From contig NZ_JADAKK010000025.1 of assembly GCF_020278625.1 (NCBI RefSeq), forward strand, positions 1,281-16,111: DNA of 14,831 bases. The letters are read 5' to 3'. The notes beneath the pieces were generated by a model. That model worked only from the letters and a program-made list of their open reading frames with translations. It searched no databases and was not told the DNA's origin. The translations under genes were made by a program, and so were the position numbers. The stretch is from Wolbachia endosymbiont of Mansonella ozzardi (GTDB lineage: Bacteria > Pseudomonadota > Alphaproteobacteria > Rickettsiales > Anaplasmataceae). Of this stretch, positions 1-7,213 are shown one piece after another. Numbering within the stretch: the first letter of the stretch is position 1; the number at the start of each line of letters is the position of its first letter.

Positions 1-428
1 TAGGTAAAATGTCTTGGTGCCCTGTCAGTAGAAGATTTAAAATTGGAGTTTCCAAGTCCACCTTTTCCACCTTGCACTACTTGAAATTCCATCTCAGGTT
101 TATCAAGGTCTGCTATCACCTCCTCACTTTCTTCACCTATTACTTGTGTCCCAACTGGAACTTTAAGTATGACATTTTTTCCCGCTGTGCCAGATCTATC
201 TCTGCTTGCACCACTTTTTCCATTGTTTGCTTTAATGTGTCTCCTATAACGAAAATTAAGCAAAGTGTTGAGATTTGCATCGCTAACAAAAACTATGTTA
301 CCACCTTTTCCTCCATTACCACCATTTGGACCACCAAATTCAGCGAATTTTTCTCGACGAAAACTTACGCAGCCGTCACCGCCATCACCAGCTTTTAGAT
401 GCAATTTAACTTCGTCTATGAAGTCCAT
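1..428 (-). CDS. obgE: GTPase ObgE/CgtA, N-terminal part (runs off left edge)
   Basis: This is the first 142 codons of an Obg-family GTPase, which binds the large ribosomal subunit and acts in ribosome assembly and stress control. The visible part is the glycine-rich Obg fold: it opens [19 protein letters not shown], continues [21 protein letters not shown] (about residues 23-43), and ends in the family signature [20 protein letters not shown] (about 120-139). The G domain lies beyond the window, so no GTPase motif can be checked. The start is ATG at 428, giving the usual family N-terminus. It lies inside the last codons of eno, a 13-base overlap, so the two are probably co-transcribed and translationally coupled. 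There is no clear Shine-Dalgarno site. The family call is secure; the only uncertainty is whether the gene is intact beyond the edge. Confidence 0.95.
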   Translation of the reverse strand, partial: MDFIDEVKLHLKAGDGGDGCVSFRREKFAEFGGPNGGNGGKGGNIVFVSDANLNTLLNFRYRRHIKANNGKSGASRDRSGTAGKNVILKVPVGTQVIGEESEEVIADLDKPEMEFQVVQGGKGGLGNSNFKSSTDRAPRHFT

Positions 429-1690
429 GCCAATCCACGATAGTATTTAGCACTTTCTTCCAGTGTGCTTTCTATTCTCATTAGCTCGTTGTATTTTGCA
501 AGTCTATCAGAGCGCGATAGCGAGCCAGTTTTTATTTGTCCACAATTCGATGCAACTGCTATATGAGATATCGTTGTGTCTTCTGTTTCACCTGATCGGT
601 GAGAAATGATGGCTTTGTATCCATTTGATTTTGCCATTTCAATGGCAGCAAAAGTTTCCGTTAATGTTCCTATCTGATTTGGCTTGATTAGTACAGCATT
701 TCCCATTTTCTCCTCTATTCCTTTACGTATTAGCTCACAATTTGTAACAAACAAATCATCCCCGACCAATTGAACTTTGTTCCCAAGTCTTGCGGTAAGC
801 AATTTCCAACCTTCATAGTCATCTTCACTCATTGCATCTTCTATGGAAATTAGAGGATATTTTTCCACAAGATTGCAATAGTGTTCAGCTAATTCCTCTG
901 AAGTAAGCTCTCTATTTTCAAATTTGTAAATTCTATTTTCATAAAAAGTAGATGAAGCCACATCAAGACCTAGTGCAAAATGATTTTGTATTGAATAACC
1001 GGCAGACTCTATAGCCTGAATTATCAGATTAAGAGCCTCTTCGGTGCTTTCAATATTCGGTGCAAAACCACCTTCATCTCCTACGTTTGTGCTGTAACCC
1101 CTTTTCTTGAGAATGCTGCGCAAATTATGAAACACCTCTGCGGACATTCTAATCGCTTCACTGAAAGCTTCAGCTCCAACAGGAAGGATCATAAATTCTT
1201 GAAAATCGAGTTTGTTGTCTGCATGTATCCCACCGTTGATTATGTTAGTGAGTGGAACCGGCATAACACTTGCTTGCTCCCCTCCTAAATATCTATATAG
1301 TGGCATTTTGAAACTGTTTGCTGCTGCTTTTGCAACGGCAAGGGACACCCCTAAAGTTGCATTTGCTCCAAGTTTTGATTTGTTTTGCGTTCCATCTAGC
1401 TCTATTAAAGCCTTATCAATCACAACCTGGTTTGCTGCATTCATGCCAACAATTTCATTTGCTATCACTCCATTCACGGATTGGACAGCTTTCAGCACTC
1501 CTTTACCGTAATATCTTTTTTCATCTTGATCCCTCAGTTCTAAAGCTTCTAGTTTACCGGTTGAAGCTCCAGAAGGTACGGAAGCTCTACCTGTTGCTCC
1601 ATCACAGAGTTCAACTTCTACCTCAACAGTTGGGTAACCTCTGCTATCTAAAATTTCTCTTGCTAATACATTGTTAATTATCCTTTTCAT
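416..1690 (-). CDS. eno: Enolase (phosphopyruvate hydratase)
   Basis: Interconverts 2-phosphoglycerate and phosphoenolpyruvate in the cytosol. At 424 residues it is full length for a bacterial enolase. Visible motifs are SGASTG (40-45), the loop GDEGGFAPN with the acid/base glutamate E206, metal ligands D243 (LGLDVASS), E284 ([10 protein letters not shown]) and D311 (LVGDD), catalytic lysine K336 (LIKPNQIGT), [11 protein letters not shown] (362-372) and [10 protein letters not shown] (387-396). All expected catalytic residues are present. An AGAGG Shine-Dalgarno site (1704 to 1700) sits 9 bases before the ATG, inside the end of murC, whose stop codon is only 4 bases away. Eno is therefore probably translated from the murC transcript. 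Its 3' end overlaps the obgE start. In a Rickettsiales symbiont with no complete glycolytic input, the role is likely gluconeogenic; that part is inference. Confidence 0.98.
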   Translation of the reverse strand: MKRIINNVLAREILDSRGYPTVEVEVELCDGATGRASVPSGASTGKLEALELRDQDEKRYYGKGVLKAVQSVNGVIANEIVGMNAANQVVIDKALIELDGTQNKSKLGANATLGVSLAVAKAAANSFKMPLYRYLGGEQASVMPVPLTNIINGGIHADNKLDFQEFMILPVGAEAFSEAIRMSAEVFHNLRSILKKRGYSTNVGDEGGFAPNIESTEEALNLIIQAIESAGYSIQNHFALGLDVASSTFYENRIYKFENRELTSEELAEHYCNLVEKYPLISIEDAMSEDDYEGWKLLTARLGNKVQLVGDDLFVTNCELIRKGIEEKMGNAVLIKPNQIGTLTETFAAIEMAKSNGYKAIISHRSGETEDTTISHIAVASNCGQIKTGSLSRSDRLAKYNELMRIESTLEESAKYYRGLAWTS

Positions 1691-1694
1691 CGTG

Positions 1695-3059
1695 TTAAAC
1701 CTCTACTTCTGACGTAAGTTCCACAGTTTCTCTTGCTAGCTTAGCTATATTACTACCGGCACCAATGAATAATACTACATCACCTGAATTTGTCGAATCA
1801 TTGATGAAATGTGAAATGAGCAAAGCATTATTCATAATCTCTACGTTACTAAACCCATTGCTGATTAAAGCTTTCTGTATATCATCAATTCCACAACCGG
1901 AAATAGGTTCATCTTCTGGAGGATGAACAGGAGTAAGGATGACATAGTCAAACATCATAAAAACTCGTACGAACCCATTAAAAAAATTATGAATGCGAGC
2001 AAAACGAAGCGGTTCGACAATTCCTATTACCTTTCCTTTAGTGATTAAGCGTGCTGCTGCCAGGGTTGCTTGTATTTCGTTTGGATGGTGGGCATAATCT
2101 TCAATTAACTTAACACCTTTAACATCAGCGATTAAAGAAAATCTTCTTGCTACTCCTTTGAATTCCAAAAGGCCCTTTTTAATGTCCGCATTGCTAATTC
2201 CAAGCTTTACCGCAACCGATATTGCAGCCAGAGCATTGCTGACTTTATGTATTCCTATTGCGTTTGATAGTACTACGTTTTTTATTCTGTGGTTATTGTT
2301 AATCAACACATCAAATTCTATGTTGCTAACATGCTGCTTAATGTTACTGGCTCTTATGCTACCATTTTTAAACCCAAACGTTATAGAATTGCCTGTATCA
2401 CAATTGATGCCTACGGAATCAGGTAAAATCGCAGAATCTGCTTCATTTACAAATTGGGAAAATGCATTTTTGAGATTGTCAAATGTGCTGTAATGGTCTA
2501 TGTGATCGTCGTTGATACTCGTTAAGACAGCAATATTTGCAGGGATTTTTAACATAGTTCCATCAGACTCGTCAGCCTCAATCAAAAAAATGTCACTCTT
2601 GCTAAGTTTTGAGTTATTTCGAGAGGAGTTTAATATCCCTCCCACAATTACAGTTGCATCGGTACCAGAGTGGTTAAAAATAGAGGCAATCATAGCCGTT
2701 GTTGTCGTCTTTCCACTTGAACCTGAAACTGCTATCACATATTTATCTTTTATAATCTCAGCAAGTATGTCTGACCTATGCAAAATGGTTTTATTATTCT
2801 CTCTTGCGACAATTAACTCCACATTGTCGGATTTTATCGCAGAAGAATGCACGACCACTTGGGCTTGCTTGATGTTATTGGCATTGTGGCCAATATATAC
2901 TTCTATACCTAGCTTTTGTAACCTATCTACATTGTCATTTGATTGCATATCACTGCCTTGGACTTTATAATTAGAATTATGAAGAATTTCAGCAATTGCG
3001 CTCATTCCAATTCCACCTATGCCGATTATATGTATTGTTTCTTTTCGAGTATTGTTCAT
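1695..3059 (-). CDS. murC: UDP-N-acetylmuramate--L-alanine ligase MurC
   Basis: Cytosolic Mur ligase that adds the first amino acid to UDP-MurNAc in peptidoglycan and lipid II synthesis, using ATP. The 454 residues show the N-terminal Rossmann motif [10 protein letters not shown] (11-20), the P-loop [12 protein letters not shown] (110-121), the central motif IEADESDGT (160-168), [10 protein letters not shown] (181-190), GVARRF (302-307) and [10 protein letters not shown] (321-330), and a C-terminal [10 protein letters not shown] (433-442). I chose the ATG at 3059 because the dinucleotide-fold strand begins six residues later. The frame stays open upstream to 3350, but that would add about 97 unrelated residues and overlap rlpA. 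The P-loop reads GSSGKT where most MurC proteins have GTHGKT, a small oddity. It is the first gene of the murC-eno-obgE run; no convincing Shine-Dalgarno site precedes it. Confidence 0.96.
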   Translation of the reverse strand: MNNTRKETIHIIGIGGIGMSAIAEILHNSNYKVQGSDMQSNDNVDRLQKLGIEVYIGHNANNIKQAQVVVHSSAIKSDNVELIVARENNKTILHRSDILAEIIKDKYVIAVSGSSGKTTTTAMIASIFNHSGTDATVIVGGILNSSRNNSKLSKSDIFLIEADESDGTMLKIPANIAVLTSINDDHIDHYSTFDNLKNAFSQFVNEADSAILPDSVGINCDTGNSITFGFKNGSIRASNIKQHVSNIEFDVLINNNHRIKNVVLSNAIGIHKVSNALAAISVAVKLGISNADIKKGLLEFKGVARRFSLIADVKGVKLIEDYAHHPNEIQATLAAARLITKGKVIGIVEPLRFARIHNFFNGFVRVFMMFDYVILTPVHPPEDEPISGCGIDDIQKALISNGFSNVEIMNNALLISHFINDSTNSGDVVLFIGAGSNIAKLARETVELTSEVEV

Positions 3060-3100
3060 ATTTAGCAGTAGACGTTTACTGATTACTAAATTTATTGTAG

Positions 3101-3106
3101 TATAAT
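3101..3106 (+). promoter_or_regulatory. Candidate -10 box for rlpA in the murC/rlpA divergent gap
   Basis: A perfect TATAAT lies 39 bases before the rlpA ATG, in the 86-base gap between the divergent murC and rlpA starts. The possible -35 is poor (TACTGA at 3077-3082, spacer 18), so only the -10 is persuasive. The murC promoter should also lie here on the minus strand, but nothing clear was found. Confidence 0.35.
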
Positions 3107-3145
3107 TTAAAATCCCCATGGTATCGAACCATTTCACTAAATACA

Positions 3146-3820
3146 ATGATAAAAAATCTAGCTTTTTTATTCCTAATATTTGTTTTGATAAGTAGTTGCG
3201 GTTTTCGCAGCAGGTGCGATGATGCCGTAGGCCATTATAAAATTGGCAATAGCTACACAATAAATGGGATAACTTATCATCCCAAACACTGTAACCATTA
3301 CGAGGAAATAGGAGTAGCATCGTGGTATGGAATGGAAGATCATGGTACACTTACAGCAAACGGTGAAGTGTTTGACCGTAACTTAATTTCCGCAGCGCAC
3401 AAGACTTTGCCTCTACCCTGCTTTGTTCTTGTCACTAACCTAGAAAGCGGGAAAAAACTTGTGGTAAGGGTTAACGATAGAGGGCCATTTGTTAAAGGTA
3501 GAGTAATAGACCTTTCAGAAAAAGCGGCAAAAATTTTAGGATTCCATAAATCTGGGCTTGCAAGAGTAAAAGTTCAGTATCTAAGGAAAATGTCGGAACG
3601 ATTAGTACAAAAAGCTCCTCATTATAAAAAGCAGTATGAAAAAGAAATGCAAAAACGTCACCCAAAGCAAAATAGTCCAGAAAGTAGGGGATACGTTGCA
3701 TTTTTCGAAAATGCTCAGGCTGCCAAATCAGCTGCATCAAAGCTTCGCAATCAAGGAATAAAAAATGTTAGATTGCTTTTTAAGAACGACCGATATTGTG
3801 TGAAGGTGAGTTATAAGTAG
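3146..3820 (+). CDS. rlpA: RlpA-like septal lipoprotein / lytic transglycosylase (DPBB + SPOR)
   Basis: RlpA proteins are lipid-anchored enzymes that cleave peptidoglycan glycan strands at the division septum. The 224 residues begin with a lipoprotein signal peptide: basic MIKN, a hydrophobic stretch, and the lipobox I-S-S-C with lipidated cysteine C18. A double-psi beta-barrel follows (about 55-145) with GVASWYG (57-62), the ANGEVFD motif (71-77), AAHKTLPLP (83-91) and VRVNDRGPF (107-115). H85 and D111 match the conserved active-site His and Asp of active family members. A basic linker (about 148-178) leads to a C-terminal SPOR domain (about 180-224), the module that binds denuded septal glycan. 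It is transcribed divergently from murC, so two peptidoglycan genes share one intergenic region. In a wall-poor intracellular bacterium it probably acts during division, which is inference. Confidence 0.93.
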   Translation: MIKNLAFLFLIFVLISSCGFRSRCDDAVGHYKIGNSYTINGITYHPKHCNHYEEIGVASWYGMEDHGTLTANGEVFDRNLISAAHKTLPLPCFVLVTNLESGKKLVVRVNDRGPFVKGRVIDLSEKAAKILGFHKSGLARVKVQYLRKMSERLVQKAPHYKKQYEKEMQKRHPKQNSPESRGYVAFFENAQAAKSAASKLRNQGIKNVRLLFKNDRYCVKVSYK

Positions 3821-3832
3821 TGTATAGAAAGT

Positions 3833-3861
3833 GTGACGGTTAGATTCTGGAGCACTATAAG
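3833..3861 (+). promoter_or_regulatory. Candidate sigma-70 promoter for ruvAB
   Basis: GTGACG at 3833-3838 and TATAAG at 3856-3861 are separated by 17 bases and match the -35 and -10 consensus at 4/6 and 5/6. Transcription would start near 3868, leaving a leader of about 88 bases before ruvA that contains both hairpins listed below. Confidence 0.4.
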
Positions 3862-3879
3862 CGTATAAATTCAAAAAGG

Positions 3880-3942
3880 TAAGATCACGCATCTTAGGCC
3901 AATACTTGACCTAGAGTTCAGGAGTTTTTAAGCTGAACTCTA
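3880..3942 (+). repeat. Two hairpins in the ruvA leader
   Basis: The first is TAAGAT (3880-3885) pairing with ATCTTA (3891-3896) around a 5-base loop. The second is a perfect 10-bp stem, TAGAGTTCAG (3912-3921) with CTGAACTCTA (3933-3942), around an 11-base loop, ending 13 bases before the ruvA ATG. The second has no T-tract after it, so it is not a plain terminator. It could shape translation of ruvA or be a palindromic repeat remnant. Confidence 0.55.
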
Positions 3943-3955
3943 TACAGTACTGAAA

Positions 3956-4537
3956 ATGATAGGAAACCTAAGCGGAATAGTCGACGAAATTCATAGCGAT
4001 CATATAGTTCTGAATGTAAATGGTGTTGGCTATATAGTATACCTTTCAGCCAAAACCTTAGATGCATGCTCCACTGGAAGTAAAATCAAATTGCTTATTG
4101 AAACCTATACAAATAATAGAGAAAACATTACCCAGCTATATGGTTTCATAAGCAGGGAAGAACAGCAGTGCTTGCGCTTGCTTGTTAAAGTAAGCGGCGT
4201 TAGTTATAAAACTGCGATGTCAATTTTGAGTAAATTGACCCCAGAGCAGCTGTTTTTGGCGATTATGAATGAAGATAAAGTAACACTCAAGATAAGTAGA
4301 CTTGGCCTGAAACTCATTAATCGAATTATTACAGAACTGAGTGGCAAAGTGAGCAAATTAGAAATAAATAACGGCAATTTCCATACAATTAAAGAGGACG
4401 CTGTTTCAGCTTTGATCAACCTCGGGTATGAAAAAATGAGAGCTTATGATACAATAAAAAAAATACAGGATGAATCACCGACCCTGGAGACTAAAGAGAT
4501 TATTCGCATGGCACTTAAGGAGCTTTCAACATTATGA
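3956..4537 (+). CDS. ruvA: Holliday junction DNA helicase subunit RuvA
   Basis: RuvA forms the tetramer that binds the four-way junction and loads the RuvB motor. The 193 residues match the family in length. Domain I is an OB fold (about 1-62) starting [12 protein letters not shown] and containing [10 protein letters not shown] (21-30). Domain II should carry two helix-hairpin-helix motifs; here they are weak. The first reads [13 protein letters not shown] (79-91) where GVGPK is usual, and the second [13 protein letters not shown] (113-125) where PGIGKKTAER is usual. Domain III (about 145-193), which contacts RuvB, has [11 protein letters not shown] (148-158). The start at 3956 gives the standard N-terminus. 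Its TGA overlaps the ruvB ATG by 4 bases (ATGA), indicating coupled translation. Identity is secure; the junction-binding loops are unusually diverged. Confidence 0.95.
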   Translation: MIGNLSGIVDEIHSDHIVLNVNGVGYIVYLSAKTLDACSTGSKIKLLIETYTNNRENITQLYGFISREEQQCLRLLVKVSGVSYKTAMSILSKLTPEQLFLAIMNEDKVTLKISRLGLKLINRIITELSGKVSKLEINNGNFHTIKEDAVSALINLGYEKMRAYDTIKKIQDESPTLETKEIIRMALKELSTL

Positions 4538-5508
4538 AGTCAATATCATGTGGCAAAGAATGTGCTGAAGATGCGCGTAATGTAAACATCAGGCCTGAAC
4601 AACTTGATGATTTTGTTGGGCAAAAAGATTTAATACAAAGTTTAAAAATATTTATAAATGCCGCAAAGACAAGAACTGAAGCTTTAGATCATGTTTTACT
4701 ACACGGTCCTCCAGGGCTTGGCAAAACAACCTTGGCACAAATCATCTCTAAGGAGTTAAGGGTTAGCTTTCGCGCAACTTCTGGTCCTTTACTTAACAAA
4801 GCTGGGGATTTAGCTGCAGTACTCGCCACTTTAAATGCAAAAGATGTCTTATTTATCGACGAAATCCATAGGTTAAATCGCAGCATTGAAGAAATCTTAT
4901 ATACTGCCATGGAAGACTTTTGTCTGGACATACTGGTAGGCGAAGGCCCATCCACTCGCACTTTAAGGATAGATTTGCCGCCATTTACATTAATTGGAGC
5001 AACAACGCGACTTGGATTGCTTTCTGCACCGCTGAGGGATCGTTTTGGCATCCCTTTGCACCTTGAGTTTTATTCTTCTGAAGAATTGGTTGACATTATA
5101 AAAAGAGGTGCAAGAGTCCTTTCTGCTGAAATTGAAGAGGGTGCCATGTGGGAAATTACCTGCCGTGCACGCGGTACTCCAAGAATTGCTTTGAGGTTAC
5201 TCAGAAGAATAAGAGATTTCGTTGAAGTGGAAGATGATAAAAAAATTACCTACGAAATTGCTGACTCTGCGCTATCAAAATTGGGCATAGATAAGATGGG
5301 ATTAAATAAATTAGATATGGATTATCTAAGATTTTTATTCAACACCTCAGGACCTGTTGGAATCGATACCATATCTATTGCGTTGTCTGAAGATGCTGGC
5401 AATATTGAAGAAACAGTAGAACCTTATTTAATAAAAATTAGTTTTGTAAAGCGCACACCAAGAGGACGTGTTTTAACCGATCAAGCAAAGGAGTATTTGG
5501 GTCTTTGA
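4534..5508 (+). CDS. ruvB: Holliday junction branch-migration ATPase RuvB
   Basis: AAA+ motor that drives branch migration with RuvA during recombinational repair. The 324 residues carry the N-terminal [11 protein letters not shown] (20-30), Walker [10 protein letters not shown] (58-66), Walker B FIDEIH (107-112), sensor 1 LIGATTR (153-159), the arginine-finger region RDRFG (168-172, R170), sensor 2 [17 protein letters not shown] (212-228) and the C-terminal winged-helix DNA-contact motif RTPRGR (307-312). All catalytic elements are intact, in contrast to the diverged hairpins of its partner RuvA. The ATG overlaps the ruvA stop. The gap to the next gene is 89 bases with its own candidate promoter, so the operon probably ends here, although no terminator hairpin was found. 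Confidence 0.98.
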   Translation: MKSISCGKECAEDARNVNIRPEQLDDFVGQKDLIQSLKIFINAAKTRTEALDHVLLHGPPGLGKTTLAQIISKELRVSFRATSGPLLNKAGDLAAVLATLNAKDVLFIDEIHRLNRSIEEILYTAMEDFCLDILVGEGPSTRTLRIDLPPFTLIGATTRLGLLSAPLRDRFGIPLHLEFYSSEELVDIIKRGARVLSAEIEEGAMWEITCRARGTPRIALRLLRRIRDFVEVEDDKKITYEIADSALSKLGIDKMGLNKLDMDYLRFLFNTSGPVGIDTISIALSEDAGNIEETVEPYLIKISFVKRTPRGRVLTDQAKEYLGL

Positions 5509-5548
5509 TATATTAAATAGCTCTTCTATCATAATTATTGTTGACTAG

Positions 5549-5576
5549 TTGATGTAATGCTATATGCTGGTATTGT
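5549..5576 (+). promoter_or_regulatory. Candidate extended -10 promoter for the 311-residue gene
   Basis: TATTGT at 5571-5576 is preceded by TGG, an extended -10 (TGn), and by TTGATG at 5549-5554 with a 16-base spacer. A stronger -35 match, TTGACT at 5541-5546, lies just upstream but at poor spacing. The predicted start of transcription is about 15 bases before the ATG, and AGG at 5590-5592 may serve as the ribosome site. Confidence 0.3.
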
Positions 5577-5597
5577 GCATTAAAAATGTAGGTAGAT

Positions 5598-6533
5598 ATG
5601 CCAACTGGTAATAGTACTGAAACCGTATCTTTAATTCAAACTTCTTCTAATCTAAATGTCAGTAACAATCTTTCTGATAGTAATCCGACTTTGAATGTTC
5701 AAAGTGTGCCTAAATCAACACTAAATAAGGATGAAAATAAATATGTCGTTCTTGATGATGAGAAAGCATGGAATAAATTCTTTGCGTTGCAGAACGACCC
5801 TTCTACTAATACTACTAATAAGAGAAAACCGGAACCTTACGTTCATAAAGATAATGATGGTGCATACAAGTATACTACTCGGGGTAAAAATAAATATAAA
5901 GGTAAGGACATTAGAGGCAAGGTTGCTGAATGCATTAAGCAAGAGATATCTGAAAATGCAAAAAATAATACTGTGAAATTTATAAGACTGAAAGAAGCAA
6001 AATTTGCTTCTATGAATGAAAATGGTATTGTTGAGCCTTCAGTAAGAGTTATGCTGGGTGATAATAGCAAAGAGATAAATATGGTTGATATTCTAAGTGG
6101 TGATATGTGCAAAAAATGTCATGTAAGAGCAATTACATTGATGCTGCCTACTGATAATCAATCTGAAAAAAGAGGAATACGTTGCCGGATTGATAATGAT
6201 GGAAAAAGAATTTATGAAGTGGCTAACGGATCATATCAAATGGCTCTAAAGTGGTACGTTGAAGGAAAAGAATGTAAAGTTAAAATTCTTATTAGTGATG
6301 ATGGTTCCATAAAACTTGTTGAGGGCAATGACGTAACTAAAGAACAGTTACTTGCGCATAGAGAGGTAAAAGTGGGAAGGCAATATGAAGCAAAGTTTTT
6401 ATACGAAGCATTAGCATCACAACTGCAACAAAAAAGTTCTGAATCAATCAAAGTTTGGCAACAGCCTTCGACAGGTGTGACAGACGTCGATATACCACAA
6501 CAACACCAAACTCCTGCTATTCAAGCTAAGTAG
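5598..6533 (+). CDS. Unrecognised 311-residue protein with Ser/Thr/Asn-rich N-terminus
   Basis: I do not recognise this family. Residues 1 to about 75 are rich in Ser, Thr and Asn (for example TSSNLNVSNNLSDSNPT, 15-31) and look disordered. From about 76 to 115 the chain is basic and Tyr/Lys rich (YTTRGKNKYKGKDIRGK, 92-108). Residues 124-270 look folded and alternate charged and hydrophobic residues, with a close cysteine pair CKKC (171-174) and further cysteines at 196 and 226. The tail from about 276 is Gln/Pro rich. There is no signal peptide or membrane segment. The start at 5598 follows a weak AGG and gives the longest sensible frame. It sits after ruvB on the same strand, and the two minus-strand promoters in the next gap point towards its 3' end. 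Possibilities include a lineage-specific cytosolic protein or a secreted effector; neither can be shown here. The cysteine pair is too sparse to call a zinc site. Confidence 0.8.
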   Translation: MPTGNSTETVSLIQTSSNLNVSNNLSDSNPTLNVQSVPKSTLNKDENKYVVLDDEKAWNKFFALQNDPSTNTTNKRKPEPYVHKDNDGAYKYTTRGKNKYKGKDIRGKVAECIKQEISENAKNNTVKFIRLKEAKFASMNENGIVEPSVRVMLGDNSKEINMVDILSGDMCKKCHVRAITLMLPTDNQSEKRGIRCRIDNDGKRIYEVANGSYQMALKWYVEGKECKVKILISDDGSIKLVEGNDVTKEQLLAHREVKVGRQYEAKFLYEALASQLQQKSSESIKVWQQPSTGVTDVDIPQQHQTPAIQAK

Positions 6534-6666
6534 GTAAGTTTCATATCAAATCCCAATTGGTAAATTGAGAAGCTCCCCTGCGGTTAGAGGTTGGGCAATT
6601 TATTATGTATCCTGTTTGATAACGAAAGTTGGTATAACCTTTATGCTTAAGAAACTTACTAAATAG

Positions 6667-6757
6667 AAAAAAAGCCCTGGTCAATGTCTATTTAAGAACT
6701 TAGAGTAATGCCTTATACGCTTGGCAGGTAGCTGAGCTTGGGGTTGTAGATACCCGT
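6667..6757 (-). ncRNA. Putative short transcript from the second gap promoter
   Basis: Inferred only from a strong promoter (6764-6792, minus) and a T7 tract (6673 to 6667) about 90 bases downstream, preceded by the GC-rich CCAGGGC. No ATG lies in the predicted transcript, so a coding role is unlikely. Short stems are possible (GGGT/ACCC and TGCC/GGCA) but no classic terminator hairpin precedes the T-run, so the 3' end is a guess. It carries GCTCAGCTA, complementary to TAGCTGAGC in the predicted transcript of the first promoter. Confidence 0.25.
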
Positions 6758-6763
6758 AACGTT

Positions 6764-6792
6764 ATTATAAGGGAAGTTTCAAAACTTGTTAA
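6764..6792 (-). promoter_or_regulatory. Near-consensus sigma-70 promoter (second gap promoter)
   Basis: Read on the minus strand: TTAACA (6792 to 6787), a 17-base spacer, then TATAAT (6769 to 6764). This matches 5/6 and 6/6 with ideal spacing, among the best promoter matches in the window. It faces decreasing coordinates into noncoding DNA and then antisense to the 311-residue gene. Confidence 0.65.
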
Positions 6793-6806
6793 GCAGTTTT
6801 TTTGTG
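6764..6806. repeat. Diverged direct repeat, copy 1 of 2 (other copy 7083-7125)
   Basis: Ungapped alignment with 7083-7125 gives 31 identical positions of 43, including the T7/A7 tract and the -35 and -10 hexamers of the two minus-strand promoters. The promoter elements are better kept than the spacer between them, which suggests selection on promoter function or a shared origin of two mobile cassettes. Confidence 0.6.
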
Positions 6807-6942
6807 AAAAAAATGAGATTAGTTAATTTTTAAAACTAATTAAAGAAAAGACAAAAAAAACCCGTGATGTTAGTTGTTTACTGTCCTCTCAAAAATTTGG
6901 CGTCCGGTTCTCTGTTTATACCGCTTAGTAAGCAAGGCTCAG

Positions 6943-6999
6943 CTAATGTGACAAAAATTTATAAAGACATGTAGTGTCCACGCTGCAAAAACAAAACAT
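6943..6999 (-). CDS. Possible 18-codon small ORF, perhaps frameshifted
   Basis: The ATG at 6999 has an AAGG Shine-Dalgarno site (7009 to 7006) with 6-base spacing, better than that of many real genes here. The peptide is MFCFCSVDTTCLYKFLSH, with three cysteines. It starts about 77 bases after the predicted start of the first gap promoter. A different reading frame takes over exactly at the TAG (6946 to 6878) and stays open for 22 codons, ending FLRGQ. A one-base slip would make a 40-residue product, so this could be a broken small gene, a leader peptide, or chance. The 3' end overlaps one arm of the 9-bp stem. Confidence 0.3.
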   Translation of the reverse strand: MFCFCSVDTTCLYKFLSH

Positions 7000-7032
7000 A
7001 ACACACCTTGTTTTATACTGTGCTTTTGTCAC
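6948..7032. repeat. Long-range inverted repeat GTGACAAAA/TTTTGTCAC
   Basis: GTGACAAAA at 6948-6956 and TTTTGTCAC at 7024-7032 are perfect reverse complements separated by 67 bases. In the minus-strand transcript they would close a stem-loop holding the ribosome site and the ATG of the 18-codon ORF. Confidence 0.6.
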
Positions 7033-7082
7033 TTAATACAAAGATTAAAGATAAATTTTAAGCCTAAAACACCTATAGTACT

Positions 7083-7111
7083 ATGATAAGGGGGGTAGCG
7101 AAGGTTGTCAA
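7083..7111 (-). promoter_or_regulatory. Near-consensus sigma-70 promoter (first gap promoter)
   Basis: Read on the minus strand: TTGACA (7111 to 7106), a 17-base spacer, then TATCAT (7088 to 7083). This is a 6/6 and 5/6 match with ideal spacing. It lies downstream of the 264-residue gene and points away from it, so it does not serve a recognised gene. It lies in repeat copy 2 (7083-7125). Confidence 0.65.
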
Positions 7112-7125
7112 GTGGTTTTTTTGTT
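7083..7125. repeat. Diverged direct repeat, copy 2 of 2 (other copy 6764-6806)
   Basis: Partner of the repeat at 6764-6806 (31 of 43 bases identical). Its -35 box is the better of the two (TTGACA against TTAACA); its -10 box is the weaker (TATCAT against TATAAT). Confidence 0.6.
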
Positions 7126-7213
7126 TCTATTGGATGACGCTATAACTTTTTTTCACTTTCATCTGTCAGCTTTCTGTGTAGTGGGATTGGTATAACTCCA
7201 CTTGCTACGCAAC

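Larger units (their letters stand above)
6853..7076 (-). ncRNA. Putative structured transcript from the first gap promoter
   Basis: Bounds are inferred: a start about 7 bases after the TATCAT box, and an end at the T8 tract (6860 to 6853). Within it GTGACAAAA and TTTTGTCAC form a perfect 9-bp stem (7032-7024 with 6956-6948), enclosing smaller hairpins such as AAAACA/TGTTTT. It also contains a ribosome site and an 18-codon ORF, so it may be a leader or peptide mRNA rather than a pure RNA gene. I saw no 4.5S, RNase P or tmRNA signature. A 6S-like RNA cannot be excluded from sequence alone. Confidence 0.35.

Noticed and set aside
1212..2970. Several plus-strand open frames opposite eno and murC
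   Set aside because: They are antisense shadows of well-supported enzymes and lack ribosome sites or recognisable motifs.
3060..3350. N-terminal extension of murC to an upstream start
   Set aside because: It would add about 97 residues without family resemblance and overlap the rlpA coding region; the Rossmann strand starts six residues after the ATG at 3059.
6700..6826. Plus-strand frame through the second promoter repeat (VVDTRNVIIREVSKLVKQFF)
   Set aside because: No start codon or ribosome site, and a related peptide in the other repeat copy is interrupted; the minus-strand promoter explains the conserved bases better.
6629..7196. Direct 10-mer TTGGTATAAC at 6629-6638 and 7187-7196
   Set aside because: A single shared 10-mer in an AT-rich 720-base gap is within chance expectation, and its position relative to the two promoters does not match.
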